A DNA stretch of 64,000 nt from Coriolopsis trogii (Eukaryota; Basidiomycota; Agaricomycetes; Polyporales; Polyporaceae): positions 620,001 through 684,000 of the forward strand of contig JAHYIO010000001.1 of assembly GCA_020543525.1 (NCBI GenBank). The letters are read 5' to 3'. Under the pieces are notes generated by a model, which was not told the DNA's origin, made no database searches, and saw nothing but the letters and a program-made list of their open reading frames with translations. Shown here piece by piece: positions 1 to 11,614 of the stretch. Numbering within the stretch: position 1 is the first letter of the stretch; every line of letters begins with the position of its first letter. The position numbers were made by a program, and so were the translations under genes.

Positions 1-2288
1 TCAGCATGATGCAACATATGTCGTCACGCTTCTTCCACGAGTCGAGTCTGCCCACGTATGTGCTCGCCGGGTAACTTGTCGGCAGCGAAGAACCCTTCAC
101 GGCCAAGATCAATTATAGCCATACGTTCCTGGTATCTGTCTGTCACTGAGAGACGACAAGGACATTCCCTAAGCAGTATCTCCAAGATGCGGGTTCCGGC
201 GGCCGATGGTCATCTGCTCCGTGAAACCTTCCCTTCCAACTTCCATGCGTGCGAGGGTCGCGCTCGGAGCTCGGGCACTGGAATCCGTGACCATACTGGG
301 CAACGCTGCAGCCGATACATATGTACTTAGGAACTGCGATCAGGTCGATCGTGGAACTAACTCTGTCTCTATTTGATCTTTGAGCATGTTCCGATTTGCG
401 CCTTGTGGCGACATAATCGTCACGGTGCCCCTGATGGGAGGAGTCGACATTCCATTTGCTTCATAAATAAAGGGGAGGTGACGACATCCGAGCTTGGATT
501 CTCGACTCTGACGAAAATCGGCCCTGCTGCCCTCTCAAAAGAGCCTAGGTTGGAAGGGGTCCGAGACGGGCCGGAGCGAGCGGGGATGGCTGTGTCGTAG
601 CAACTTAGCCGTAACGGTACGTTCTGAATCTGATGAACGTGTATGCCGGTCAGGAGTATGTGAGTTGTGTGCGAGCGTAATTCTTGAATATGCAGGAAGC
701 TGTGATGAATCGTGACATCAATCCTTTCCGCGTGGGCGCGCTACGGTTGCGGGGATCGACACGAGGAAGCTACATAACCTTTGGGAACCGACTCGGACGG
801 TGGTGCGCACCGTGACAGTTGGTGGCAACCGGCTTCATACGTCGAAGGAGAGCGCCTGAATTTATCCGAGACACTTCCGAGATGCATGACAGCATAAGCG
901 CTGCAACCAGCTGAACTGTCCGGATCCAAACGCCTCCTTGTATTCAACATCCCTGAACCTTATCCAGAGGTGGTCCAATGGACCTTTCAGCAGTATCCTA
1001 GTGGGAGAAAAGGAAGAGCCCCAGCTACAGCTTCCAGTATCCACAGCAAACAGTTTAAGCGGTCACTGGCACAAGTCGATCAGAATAAGTAGTACATCCC
1101 CTTGGGATACGCAAGATACCATTAACAATCCTACTCTTCTCAGTAAGCGCAGTTCGTTGTATACAGCTTCCGCGCGCACATGGATCACGTATCTCACCAT
1201 CAGATGGAGGTCGGAGAGATGTAGCCCTTCCTTCCAGCGGGACGCGCCTCAAATGCCTCCAACTTCTTGAGCTTGAGACTTGCAATCGGCATCTCAGTCT
1301 CTAGCTGAGAAGATTGTAAGTACTCTTCCATCTTCGAGAGGCCGGCCCGTACTCTTGACGGCCGAAGGTGCGGTTGTCGCAGATTCATCAACTGTACGTA
1401 CCCGACCACTCCCGGAACGCCTGTCGAGCGCGGTGATTATTGCCCCTGGCCCGAGCATGAGCGGGCATTTATTACGGAGGCCCTCATCAGCTTGGCATCT
1501 TCCAACAATGCAACGTTGCCATGCGCTGTTTCATGACCGTGGCGCGAGAAACGCCATCAAACACTTGCTGGTTTCGGCTCCTCCGAGTCCGACAGCTCGA
1601 GTCAACTCAACTGGGTTCTGCGGCACAGGGGTACGCGGAAAAGTGTGTGTTCGGTGACGGGTCAGGTCTTCAAGTCCTTAAGTCGCACAGGAGCGGCTCA
1701 GGATACAATGAGTATGATGAATGCGAGTAGTATGTGGTGACTGACAAACATCACCGGCGACTGATCTCCCACTGTGTTCGTCCAACACTCGTATAGGAGG
1801 CTATCGGGGATACAACGTACACTTATTCCTCTATCCACTAGCCACCTTCCTTGCTGCTGATCTGCGCTCTAGCTCGTCGCTTGGTTCTCTCACTCCTATG
1901 CCCATGCGAATATAGATGATTGCACTCAGACATGTCGCTGTGGGAGTTTCTCGACTGTCGTAGGCTGGTGAGTGTTGAATCATGAACGCGTACCTCCTGC
2001 AGTGCCGCGCTGCCTTCCTCCTCCAAGTGTCCTGGGCTCTACTTCAGATAATTATAAAACGAGACAAGAGCATTGACCTATACTTATAAATGCAAGGTTT
2101 CACGTCGTAGGTCCGTACATCAGCGATAAACATGGGCAGAAACACTCGGCACGCGCATCGCTCCTTCTTCCTTCGTTCCTTTACCGCGTGAGTCGTGAAA
2201 GGCCTCTCGCGCGAGCGCTGCCGCTGACCCCAATGATTGTAGAGCGGCTGGCGCGTGCTTCTTCAGTCCATTGGCGCGGCGGCTTCGA
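1..2288. other. No recognisable gene; left flank of transposon island
   Basis: Only short overlapping frames are present on both strands (longest about 125 codons) and none shows a family motif or a consistent exon chain. The last bases before 2289 end in GA, which is the left copy of the 2-bp duplication that flanks element 1. I see no RNA gene or tandem repeat here. It may be intergenic DNA or a decayed gene. Confidence 0.5.
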
Positions 2289-2301
2289 CATCAGCATTCC
2301 G
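2289..2301 (+). repeat. Left terminal inverted repeat of element 1
   Basis: CATCAGCATTCCG, paired with 11471-11483 with one mismatch. The octamer GGTGCTAT follows at 2317-2324 and recurs several times near the right end. Confidence 0.7.
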
Positions 2302-2427
2302 CGCAGTGCTTCACAAGGTGCTATGACCTCAGCACTAGTGCTCGCCTATTAGGATAGGTGCGGGATAGATATAACTTGTGCTCTGCTGTTGGTGGGCTCA
2401 ATACATGTAGAGAGGACCGCCAAAGAC

Positions 2428-2578
2428 GGCGGTAATCGAGTGAGTTTATGGAATGTAACTGAGTGCTGAGAGGGCAGGGGACGTTACTTGGCGGCAATCG
2501 AGTGACACGTTGACGTGCACTGCGGTACTAACCGAGCGTGCGTGAGGTGATGACCTGCACATAGGCGGTAATCAAGTG
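2428..2578 (+). repeat. Three subterminal 15-mers in element 1
   Basis: A 15-mer of the form GGCGGTAATCGAGTG occurs at 2428-2442, with one substitution at 2490-2504 (GGCGGCAATCGAGTG), and with one substitution at 2564-2578 (GGCGGTAATCAAGTG). The spacing is about 62 and 74 bp. Position and repetition fit subterminal transposase-binding sites, which CACTA-like elements often have. I did not find copies at the right end. Confidence 0.6.
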
Positions 2579-2709
2579 CCAGTGACTGACAGTGGCAGGC
2601 GACAAAGGAGTGAGTGTGAGTGAGTATTGAACTTTGAGAGAACAATAGACTGTAGTACAAAGAGAATTGGAGCGGACAGGAGAAGGGAGAAGAAGAGGGT
2701 ACGGATAAA

Positions 2710-5700
2710 TCAAGATAGAAGTTCGTGTGCGTGATGATCTGCATATCTGTTAACATAGAAAGCCTGGAATGCATCTAGAGAGTCTGTATGCTTGAGTTGT
2801 TTCGGGATAGGCGAGCTACCTGGGACCCCAATGAGGTGAGCGGCTCGGAGCATACAGTCAAGATGTATGACGGATACAACATGCTGTCCAAAGGTATCAA
2901 CTTGAGGCTCAACAATCCACATGCCTGTCTCCTCGCAGGGGGTGTCGCTGACGGGAACAAACCAGGACACCAGAGCACAGGGAAAGAGGACACCATCGGG
3001 ACCTTTGAACGAAAAGAAGAGATGGACACGGACAACTGTAAGACCACGGAAGCCGGGGAGGGCGTCGTCATGAACAACAAAGGCACAATCATAGCGAGGC
3101 GGACCGCCGCGCCAGGCTCGTACTGCTCGAATGCGCTCCTTACGGGCACCTTTTGCATTACAGACATCGCTTGGAGCTTTGAAAACCGCGACTGCCGAGG
3201 GGAAGACAGATATGCGTAGTGGCGGAGGCGGGCAGAGAGCTAGGTCTACAGTCTCTCCGGGTTCAATGGAGTCGGGATGGAGTTGGACATAGAGGAAGCG
3301 CCGGATCAATGCTGGCAGATGCGGGAGTTGTAGTGCATGCGCAAGACTTGCAAGATCACGAGGGTATCCTCGGACTGGCAAGAACCAATCAGCTAAAGCA
3401 GGATTTGTTAATGAAAGCGGACGCTGCGTACCTGCACGTTTGGCAAGGGTCACTTTGCCCAGAGCATCGTCATCAGCTGCCGGTCCGCCATCTTCGTCCT
3501 CGTCAAGAGCTGCATGCCTTTCGGCACGCTCCACTGGGTCCTCTATAGGTTCTGCGACGTCGAGCTCTTCCCAGAGGTTCGGGATGTCCTGCTCTTCTTC
3601 AATAGTGGGGAGAAGAGGGCTGGCAAGCATCCCGCATGCCGTGAAGTCAGCTTCGGCGGCGGATAGTTTGTCAAGACGCTGGTTTGTGAGTAGCATCTGT
3701 CCCAAGGCCTCGTAGCGGTTCGAGCGGCGATACGGCTCTTTCACGGCTTTGATGTGCTTCGACTCTGTAATGGAGGAGCACAGACCATTCGGTGCGCCGA
3801 ATTGTTGTATAAGTCGCGGGTAGTGCTTGAGCGAGTGCTGACGAGGAAGAGAGAACCCATCGAGTCGGACACCAGCGTCCTCGAACACAACCCGGTCGCG
3901 GTGAAAACATGCAAGAGCGTCTTCGATTCGGAGCAATGTGTGTGTCGTAATCACATCACGGCGCACTAGATAACAGAATTCCAAGAACGCGCTGAGGCAC
4001 TGGACCATCTGCGACGGTACATAGCCCACGATGGCGGGAATATATACCTAAAGGTGTGATGAGTGCACGTCAAGTGGGTACGAGATTCTCAGACAAACCT
4101 TCATCAAAGCCTTTGAGTCATCACCGGTCCACTGCTTGAAACCGCGGCCCTCCGGAAAACGACGTAGTCCAGGAAAATGTGGGACAGCAGCAATGCTATG
4201 AGGGAGCTAATATCAGACAATGTCCTAGAATAATAGTTGAAGTACGTACCGGCGATCAATATCTGCCAGAATGACGGCCGCTTGAGTCTTCCCGTGTGTG
4301 ATCTCAAGATACTCCTCGACCCAAGACACCAGGTGATCCTTGAATGTGCCCTTGATTACTTGATGGAGGAGGTCCGGGGAGAGCATCTCGTGTATGTCGG
4401 CACGAGGGAAAGATACCGTGAACGGCTAGAGTAAGAATGATCCAGTCAATATACGGTGGAAAGTTAGTTATAGTGTGCGCTGTGACATACCATAAGGTCT
4501 GCGACAATTCCGTAGTCGTCCCAGAGTGCCTTCGCGTCCATGATCGCGACGAGCTCTTCAGTGATGGCATGCGAGCGTCGATCTGCATCGCTATCCAGAT
4601 CGTCACGAGGAGCGTCACATCTACAAATATGAATACGTTAACATCATTTGCAGAGTAAGTCACAAGTCCTCATACTTCGGGCACCACCCTTGAACAACGC
4701 ATCCAAGCAGTACTTGCTCCGGGTAGTCTGCAATATATGGTCCCAGGCCATATATCGTGCGTCGGTAGTGGCCATCGGCGTACTTCACAATCTCTGGAGT
4801 TTCCATACCGGGACGAAGAGACTCGAGAATCGTAGCAAGCGACGTGTGGAAGAGTTCGCGTCGAAACTTGCGGAACGACGGATCGCCGGCGAATTCACGA
4901 TCAGCTGCACGTTGAGGCTCATCAGTACAAGTCTAGTACAATGACGACGAGGGGTACACAAAGTTGAGCGGGTGGAGACTGGAGGAGCCAAAGGAAGCCT
5001 GTTCGATGTTGAATATCGTATAGCAGTGTGTACTTACTCTTAGGTATGGCCAGGAAGGCGATGAGTGAGACGGCGTTGCGATGCGCTCGACGCGCCGTGT
5101 TGTGAACGAGCCCATTAGAGAGGTATAGAGGGTAATATTCATTCTGACCTGTAGCGACGGACACGGTGGTCTTGTCGCTTCCAAGTATGACTGGACAAAA
5201 GGTGGCATCCTCGTTCGTCTCGTTTTGCGCAAGAATATCCTGAGAAAGCCTTCACGTGTCAGCTCAGCACCTCACAGGACACTTCTAGGTTCGCGCACCG
5301 CCTGTTCCCAAGCCCAATCGCCTGTCATGAAGTCAGTTAGGACTCTATCGGTCCCTTGGTGGACTCTCTTGGGCGCGTGATCCATCTCTCCATGGAAGGT
5401 CTTGTTGGCGAGCTGCATAAGAAGAACGCTACGCGGACATCTGAACCATACTTTGTACTCCTTCTCCATCCACGTCGGGACGTCGTGATCGGGACGCGGG
5501 CCCTTGTAGGTCACAATGAAGCACTGCCACGCGATATCTCCTAAAGGAATTTCGTCAATCGTCTCATACAGCTCTTTGGTGTCTGCAAAGGGCGGTGTGC
5601 CACTGAACGCGGCCCAGAGCTCCATGAGCTCGTTGATATGAGCTCCTGACATCTGTTCTTTCCGGTACAGGAAGTTGGCGATGCCAAAATGCGAACGTGA

Positions 5701-6153
5701 GAGAAAAGGGGCGTAGTCGCTTCGAGAACGAATCGGTTCAGGAGGTGGTGGTGCGCCCTCCGGGAGCGGCTGTCCTTGAGCATCACAAGGTCGACCTATA
5801 CCTGGTCAGCACACACAATAAGTTGTACGCTAGAGATATGAAAGACTTACCCGAGAGCACTGGATGTTCTTGCACCACTATGGGCACATTACTGTTTGCG
5901 GGCTCTACGTTGTCGTGACGCGGGTCTTCCTGCTGACCTTGAGGCTCAGGAGAGGGGACAGGCGGATTATCAGGCGACGGTGAGCGTGAATTGGGATGTT
6001 GGACATGTGGTGGCGATGCGTCCCGGTTAGGTTGGTATACACGATGCGCAGCGTTGATGTGTTGTGTACGCCCGCTTGCGGTCTTGAACCGAGCGACACA
6101 TCCAGGCCAAGTACAGGCCAAAAGCCGTGGAAGGTAATTACGAGGGCCTGGCA
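2710..6153 (-). CDS. Plavaka transposase of element 1
   Basis: The gene should encode the DDE-type transposase that cuts and pastes this element in the nucleus. It starts at an ATG at 6153 (MPGPRNYLPRL), followed by a single C2H2 zinc finger (CTWPGC then H..H) and a proline/serine-rich stretch. The first intron is about 5802-5850, with further short introns near 5.0-5.3 kb and 4.0-4.9 kb. The core contains the Plavaka signature GSDKTTVSVATGQNEYYPLY with the first catalytic Asp. It is followed by LSPDLLHQVIKGTFKDH (second Asp) and an ITESKHIK segment at the third acidic site. The long last exon (2710-4029) ends in RYADHHAHELLS. I saw no internal stop once introns are removed, so it may be active. 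It is transcribed away from the DUF6532 gene. The family assignment is confident; the exon borders are approximate. Confidence 0.85.
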
Positions 6154-6245
6154 TAGTATCACCTGTAACTATGCGCAGAAAGGTCAGATTCAGAACACTG
6201 TCGATCGGAGTTGCAATAGCGACAAATGAAAGGATGAAAGGCAGA

Positions 6246-6915
6246 AATGGACGGGGTGAGTGAGCACGCCAGAGGCTCACTCGTGTCATGCCTCTGACTG
6301 AGGTCACGCAGCATCGCCTCCAGAGTCTCCTCGCGTTTTGTGGTGCGCCGCTGCCTCTCGACCGGGTTCTCATCATCGTCCGAGTCGTCCATGTCGACAC
6401 CCCCACCAACGCCTCCAACGCCCGGTATCCTGTCTCCTCCAGCAGGCCGAGTGTTCCTGTCGAGTCCGAGCCTGTCGTCGATGCCAATCTTGATGTGCAC
6501 GACGTCGATGAAGGTTCGGAACAAAGCCTGCAACGTTGGGTGACACGGAATTACACGCACAGGCATGCTACGGAAGATCCCGGTCATGACCAGGCGATCC
6601 CCAAGCCTTGCGACGTCGACAAGCTCGTTGTACACGCTCAACGACACGGTGTGAGGGGTCTGGCCGTTTAGAATGGCGTAGGGGTTCTCTTGGAGGCTGA
6701 TGACCTGCCTGTCCGCAAACTCGCGGTCGTGGACGAACGACGTCGTGCCGATCGTGCCGATCGTGCCACAGACGTCGCACGGGCAACAAGCGGGCGAGTC
6801 GTCCATGTTTCCGCGTTCAATCTCACCCTGGACAGTGTGGTTGCAGGTGAGGCAGCAGAAGAAGGCGTCCCACTTGTCTGGGATGACGGGTGTGGCACGA
6901 ATGACACGATCCGAT
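6246..6915 (-). pseudogene. MCM4: MCM4 helicase gene fragment inside element 1
   Basis: A continuous minus-strand frame of about 220 codons matches the N-terminal OB/zinc-finger part of MCM4, the replication-licensing helicase subunit. Readable landmarks are VIRATPVIPD, a cysteine-rich zinc-binding stretch (FFCCLTCNHT to CPCDVCG), FADRQVISLQENP, GQTPHTVSLSVY, VMTGIFRSMPVRV, DVVHIK and TRPAGGDR. The match stops after LACSLTPSI, just before the point where the AAA+ ATPase domain should begin, and it has no start region. The fragment lies between the two divergent genes of the transposon, which suggests a captured host exon block. A chance genomic neighbour is excluded only if the element ends are right. 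It cannot make a helicase. Confidence 0.85.
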
Positions 6916-7450
6916 GGGATGGAAGCCCTCGACCATACGAATATATCGAGAAAGAGAACAGGAGCCTGAGCTATCTACTCACAAGCTGAATGACTGTCCC
7001 TCGTCCTTCTGATTCCTCAGGGCTCCACTCCACGTTATTCCGGCACTCTTGTTCGAATGTTGACGGAGGAATCGTCGCTAGACAGCGATACGTCAAGAAC
7101 CGTGGCAGTCAGGGTTCAAAAATGAGACGTACGGGGTAGGATGCGCGCCGTTGCCTGTGAACTGCACAAAATGAGTGTTCCTGAGGGGTCCTAGCTCGTA
7201 GAATCCGTTTGTCGTAGAAAACTGGAGGCAGGGCACGGTTGACAGTAGCAGAGCAGGCTTGGAAGTTGCTCACACATCGGAGCGGTCGTCGGGGACCTAC
7301 TGGTCTCGTTAGTAATCGTGTCATCGTCAAATCAGTGCCCTGGTGACTCGGTGTGCAGGCCGTGCTATCGGCATGGTTCCTGGAGGAGCACTGAGAGAAG
7401 ATACACGGCAGCGGAGTGTTCGAACCTAACAGGTTCTCTCCTGCCGATGA

Positions 7451-7524
7451 AGACGCATACATTGAGCTTAGAGCCGTGGTCGAGCACTCTCTCGACCACG
7501 GCTCTAAGCTCAATGTATGCGTCT
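7451..7524. repeat. Perfect 34-bp inverted repeat (hairpin)
   Basis: The left arm 7451-7484 and right arm 7491-7524 are exact reverse complements (34 of 34), separated by the hexamer CACTCT. The stem begins AGACGCATACATTGAGCTTA. It sits about 140 bp upstream of the DUF6532 start. A transcript would fold into a long stem with a 6-nt loop. Confidence 0.95.
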
Positions 7525-7662
7525 AGGGAGAGAGGGCGAGGAGGACCCCGACCTTAATGGCGCGTGATGGCGGGCTTGCTCTCCGATTGTGGCGCAAAGC
7601 CAGATGGTCTTAAGGCTCGCTCCCTTGCGATCGCATCCCTTTTCGCCCCCGTTCGCTCCCCC

Positions 7663-10568
7663 ATGGCTCCCCGCAAGCAGAAACCTCCTGCTATATCCGC
7701 TCCTTCCCCTCACCAGCCCGTCCCTGAGGCTGAGCCTGTTAGGGGGACCAATCCTGATGCTGGGGCCCCTTCTCCTCGCCGCACTCGAGCGAGGAATAAG
7801 GATAGCCATCCAGGATACATCGTTCGCAAAAATTTCAATCCGGACAATCCGCTTCGACCCCCTACCCCACCCCACGTTGCCCGTGCTCGGACAGCTGCTA
7901 CCGCCCAAGCAGAGCACGAAGCCCGTGTTCAACAGATCGCCAAGCAAGACAACGGTCTTGCCCGCGTCGCAGACTTGAAGAATAAGATACGGAGGCAGGA
8001 GGAGGCCGCTGACGCTGAGCGTCGCGAACCTCCCCCTCCTCCCGCCCCCAAACCGAGTACCAGGACGAAGGATGCCAATGGTACGTCTTGCTTTCCGTCT
8101 TCAATCGCGGCTAGGTCACTATGACCGTCCAACCGCGTGTGTGCTCTTGTAGCCTCTTTGAGCACTACTCACCTACTATCCCAAGCTAACTCCTTCCCTC
8201 CATTAGTCACCTCAAACAAACGCGCGTCGACGTTGTCCAAGGGCAAGGCCCGAGCCATTGCAAACGTCGACGACATGTTTTCGGACACAGCTTCCAGCGA
8301 CGCTACGCTGTCATCTGGTCAGTTGAAACTCCTGTCCCCGTGCCTGGAACCTCGCTAACCTCATTTCGAGCAGACGATGAGCCGTTGAGTCGAGCGCCGC
8401 AGATCTTAGACGCGTCGGAGGATGAGGTAGTTGAGAGCGAAGACAGTGGGTCCGCATTCGAGCTCGATGAGGATGCAGAGGACGAGGAAGCCAGTGAGGA
8501 CGAGGAAGAAGCGATGGAAGTTGACGAGGAGCCTGAGACTGCGCAACCCAAGAAGCGCAGGACGAAGGTTAAAGTGCCTCGCTTGCGACGCAGCAATGTC
8601 GACGCTGCAAGCGCTCGCGACTCAACTCCCGCAGTCTCAAAGAGGAAGGAGGCTCCCAGTGCCCAGGAAACTCCACATGCCAACTTGTAAGTCCTCCCAT
8701 ATCCTCTGCGCTCTCTTTCGTCTCTCGAACATCGCGCGGAAGACGTACTTCATCTTCGACACGTTCAACTTTGCCGCGTTCATCCACATCTTCTTCATCG
8801 TTCTCGACACCGCTCACCGCTAGCTGGATCGACGAGGCCAAGTTCGCATCGCGCCATCTCTTTCTTTCGTGTTACCACGTCCTCTCGTGTTCTCGCCTTT
8901 CCTGGCTACACCCGAAACGAACTCCTATCTAAACCATTTCCTACAGCAAGAAGCCCAAGAAGGTCGCGGTCGTAGGCGGCGTGCGTCAAGACTTCGTTGC
9001 TCACTTCAAGACTCCTGCCAAGACACCGCGACCCCGTCTCTCTACGACCTCCCTGGCTGAAGCAACTAGTACCCCCCTCCGATCCGTTAACTCGACTACT
9101 CGCAGTGCACAATCCGTTTCTGGCTCTCACGTTTCTCAGGCGGTGCCTGCTCCGCCCGTTGCTCCCGATGATCAAGTTGGTGTTGTGGTACAAGACTATG
9201 CTGGCCTCTCTGACGAAGACGATGAGCTCGAGAGAGCCATGCTCGAGACCCAGGTTGCACCTGCCGTCGCTCTCAATGTCCTCGAGGGCGCTCCTGCTCC
9301 CGGAGGAGCTGCCGCTGGAACCTTAGACCCCTCGGCGGCGCCCCGACTTCAAGTTGCACGACGAGTGAGTCCATCAATTTTGTGTCACGGCCACCTTTGC
9401 TAATCTACATGTAGCAGGACCTCCTGACGAGGGTAACGCATGTTCGTCCCTCGGATGCAGCTGGAGGGTCGAAGAAGAAGAAAGTCCCCAAGCATTTCAC
9501 CCTCAAAGATATCCCTGACCCAGTCATGCGAAACGACTATTCGCTCCGCGTCCACCCGCTTATTGTGGCCCTCTCTGGCATACAGGAGCCATTCCAGCCT
9601 CTCTCTCTTGAAACTCGTCAACTTGTTTTCGATCTTGCATACCCGACGTCAGGATACCGGGTAGTCCCCGATGACGTCTTTTATGACCTCGTAAGTGCCC
9701 CAGCTCTATGCATCCTCGGTTTTCTTCAATGCTAACTCTATTTGGTTCGCCTGTAGATGGGTCGCAGTGCATCAATATGGCAGGCCAGGTTCCGAAAGCG
9801 TGCTTTAGAAGTCATCAGTGACCTCTTTCGGCGGCTCGACTTGCCTCGCGAAGCTCGGGCAGCATATGTCCGCGAGCAGCTAGGTTTGACTGAAGAGCAT
9901 CTCGCGCACTATGCGGAGGCCATGGAATTTACAGAACGCGACCCCATCAAAGACCTCCGCGCTCCGTTCCTCTGGAAGACCTACGAGAACGGGAAGCGCC
10001 ACGTAAGTCGTCTTGTGTCATAACGTTCCAAGTCTCACTGTGAACGACGGGTGGGGTACAGGGCAAGTATCAAGGCAAGGCAATGCTCGACGTCTTCGGC
10101 TGTGTTCATTACCACGCTCTAAACAAGTTACCTCGCGACTTACGTGACGCTGTCGATGCGATGCCCAAGTCTCGACCTGTGGGCGCACTTATCATGAGCG
10201 CATTGGCGGTAAGTTCTTGCATCTTTGCCCTGTGTGTGTGCTGAGCATTCCTTCACAAGGTTGAGTTCGCGCTGAAGGCGTGGCGCAATGGGGACAAGGT
10301 TATCCCGGCAACCAAAGATGGCGAGTTCTCGGACGCGAAATGTGGCAACATCATCGCGTGGGACGCGCGGCGTAACGAGTACATACAGACCAACACTGTG
10401 ACAAGCATCTACGAGAAAGCGTGCGGCCTGGATGAAGACAGATGGTCCGTCATCGAAGCTACATCGTGTAGCTATCTTCGCCAGCAGAACCAAGCCGTTC
10501 AGCAAGCCAAGATCCATGCTGTCGAAGATGCACGTCCTCCCGACTTCGCGTCGTCTGACCGCGAGTAA
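7663..10568 (+). CDS. DUF6532-type protein of element 1
   Basis: A multi-exon gene is read from MAPRKQKPPAISAPSP (ATG 7663) to TAA at 10566-10568. An in-frame ATG at 7564 is an alternative start; I chose 7663 because the partner genes begin MPR. The N-terminal half is disordered, with Pro-rich, acidic (ELDEDAEDEEASEDEEE) and Lys/Arg-rich stretches that suggest nuclear location. The C-terminal half is globular, with VGALIMSALAVEFALKAWRNG matching the position of the conserved helix in the DUF6532 genes of elements 2 and 3. Introns follow normal short GT..AG rules, for example after QVARR and after VFYDL. No biochemical function is known for DUF6532. Its repeated pairing with the transposase suggests an accessory transposition or regulatory protein. 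The domain call here is weaker than for the other two copies. Confidence 0.7.
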
Positions 10569-11298
10569 GCGCACACACAGCCACGTGCCCGCGCACGGCC
10601 AAGCTCCTGCAGGAAGTCGTACACACATATGCCGAGCAGCTCGGAACGTCGCCTGTAGGCCACTGCGACGGGCACGTATCAGTAAGGCCCGACTCATTGT
10701 TGTATGTGGTAACTGGTGTTCGTGCGGTGCAGACGTCTGCTGACTCCCCGCCGTCTCTCCTAGGTTGCGTACATACCCCTTCATATTCCCTTTCCTTCTC
10801 TCGTCTCTCTCAATTGCTTGGACACTCCCCCGTCTCCATGGGACGTCACTCTTTACTAACTTGGACTCCTCTGTTCCGTGCTCCGTCACTCCTTATATAC
10901 GCTCATTCTGCCCATTTCCCCCATGATCTCTTGTCTCATCTCCTTGTTCCGGAATCAAGCTTCGAACCTCTACGCTACGGTAAGTGGGATTACGACAAAC
11001 ATCTCGGTTGCAGGGCTCTAATCAATGTCTAGGAGCCTCCACTGTCCTTACTCGGCTGTTTATTTATTATTCTATGGTGAGTGCGCTTTCAATTGGTGGT
11101 ATGCAGACGGACGCTCAGTGGACTGCAGGCTCCGATCATTATGATCCTATACCGGCCGATTTTGTGGCATGTGCGCCGTAGCTTGTAGCCACTATGCCAT
11201 GCTGATTACTCTTTACATCTTCCAGTCCAATATACCTATGTTTTGTGACCGTAATTCGCTGCCCGATGCCTGAAAGCCGAGAATTTGTGTTCGTATTG
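10569..11298. other. Non-coding right part of element 1
   Basis: Downstream of the DUF6532 stop I see no gene, only short frames. The stretch runs into the GGTGCTAT repeat cluster and the right terminal repeat. Confidence 0.5.
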
Positions 11299-11460
11299 GG
11301 TGCTATATGGTGTGCTAGCAGGGAACTATCAATGGTGCTTACCGTGCTACCAGAATAGCACCCGTTGCTTTTAGTAGCACTGCGGGTGCCATAATACCCG
11401 GGCCCCGGTGTTGTCAAAGTACCAATAGCACCGGTGCTATCGGTGCTATCGGTGCTTTAG
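11299..11460. repeat. GGTGCTAT/ATAGCACC palindromic repeat cluster
   Basis: The octamer GGTGCTAT or its complement occurs at 11299-11306, 11355-11362 and 11425-11449. The 11425-11440 copy is a perfect 16-bp palindrome (ATAGCACCGGTGCTAT) followed by CGGTGCTAT and CGGTGCTTT. One more copy lies just inside the left end (2317-2324). The placement fits subterminal binding sites of element 1. Confidence 0.7.
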
Positions 11461-11470
11461 AGCAAAGTGT

Positions 11471-11483
11471 CAGAATGCTGATG
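11471..11483 (-). repeat. Right terminal inverted repeat of element 1
   Basis: It reads CATCAGCATTCTG on the minus strand and is followed by GA, the right copy of the 2-bp target duplication. Confidence 0.7.
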
Positions 11484-11589
11484 GACAGCTCAACCACAGC
11501 ACTTCTTTACCGTTTGGAAAGAGGGCCTGATGGCAACACTCACCTCTTCCGTAGTGCTCGCATTGTCCCAGCATGGCCTCGCGGACTCA
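11484..11589. other. Spacer between elements 1 and 2
   Basis: Only 106 bp separate the two transposons. The last 19 bases, up to the CA at 11588-11589, resemble the epoxide hydrolase segment around 33757-33775 (TATGGCCTAGCAGACTCAC in the intact region). This makes the spacer the left half of the disrupted epoxide hydrolase copy. Confidence 0.55.
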
Positions 11590-11614
11590 CATCAGGAAAA
11601 CTCCCCCTTGCGAA
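11590..11614 (+). repeat. Left terminal inverted repeat of element 2
   Basis: It begins CATCAGGAAAACTCCCCC and pairs with 23598-23622 at 24 of 25 positions. Similarity continues inward (TGAGCGCTAAATT against TGAGCGCCAAATT) after a gap of about 10 nt. Confidence 0.85.

Larger units (their letters stand above)
2289..11483. mobile_element. Plavaka-class DNA transposon, element 1
   Basis: This 9,195-bp unit is bounded by 13-bp imperfect terminal inverted repeats. The left end is CATCAGCATTCCG at 2289-2301. The right end at 11471-11483 reads CATCAGCATTCTG on the minus strand, so 12 of 13 positions match. Both flanks carry GA (2287-2288 and 11484-11485), a 2-bp target duplication. Inside are a minus-strand Plavaka transposase (2710-6153), an MCM4 gene fragment (6246-6915), a 34-bp perfect hairpin (7451-7524) and a plus-strand DUF6532-type gene (7663-10568). 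The gene order and the CATCAG ends match elements 2 and 3. The ends were found by comparison with those elements and would be weak alone. Confidence 0.75.

Noticed and set aside
11526..11532. CCTGATG at 11526-11532 as an alternative right end of element 1
   Set aside because: The adjacent internal sequence does not match the left end at 2289, and the flanking dinucleotide is GC rather than GA. The site at 11471-11483 fits both tests.
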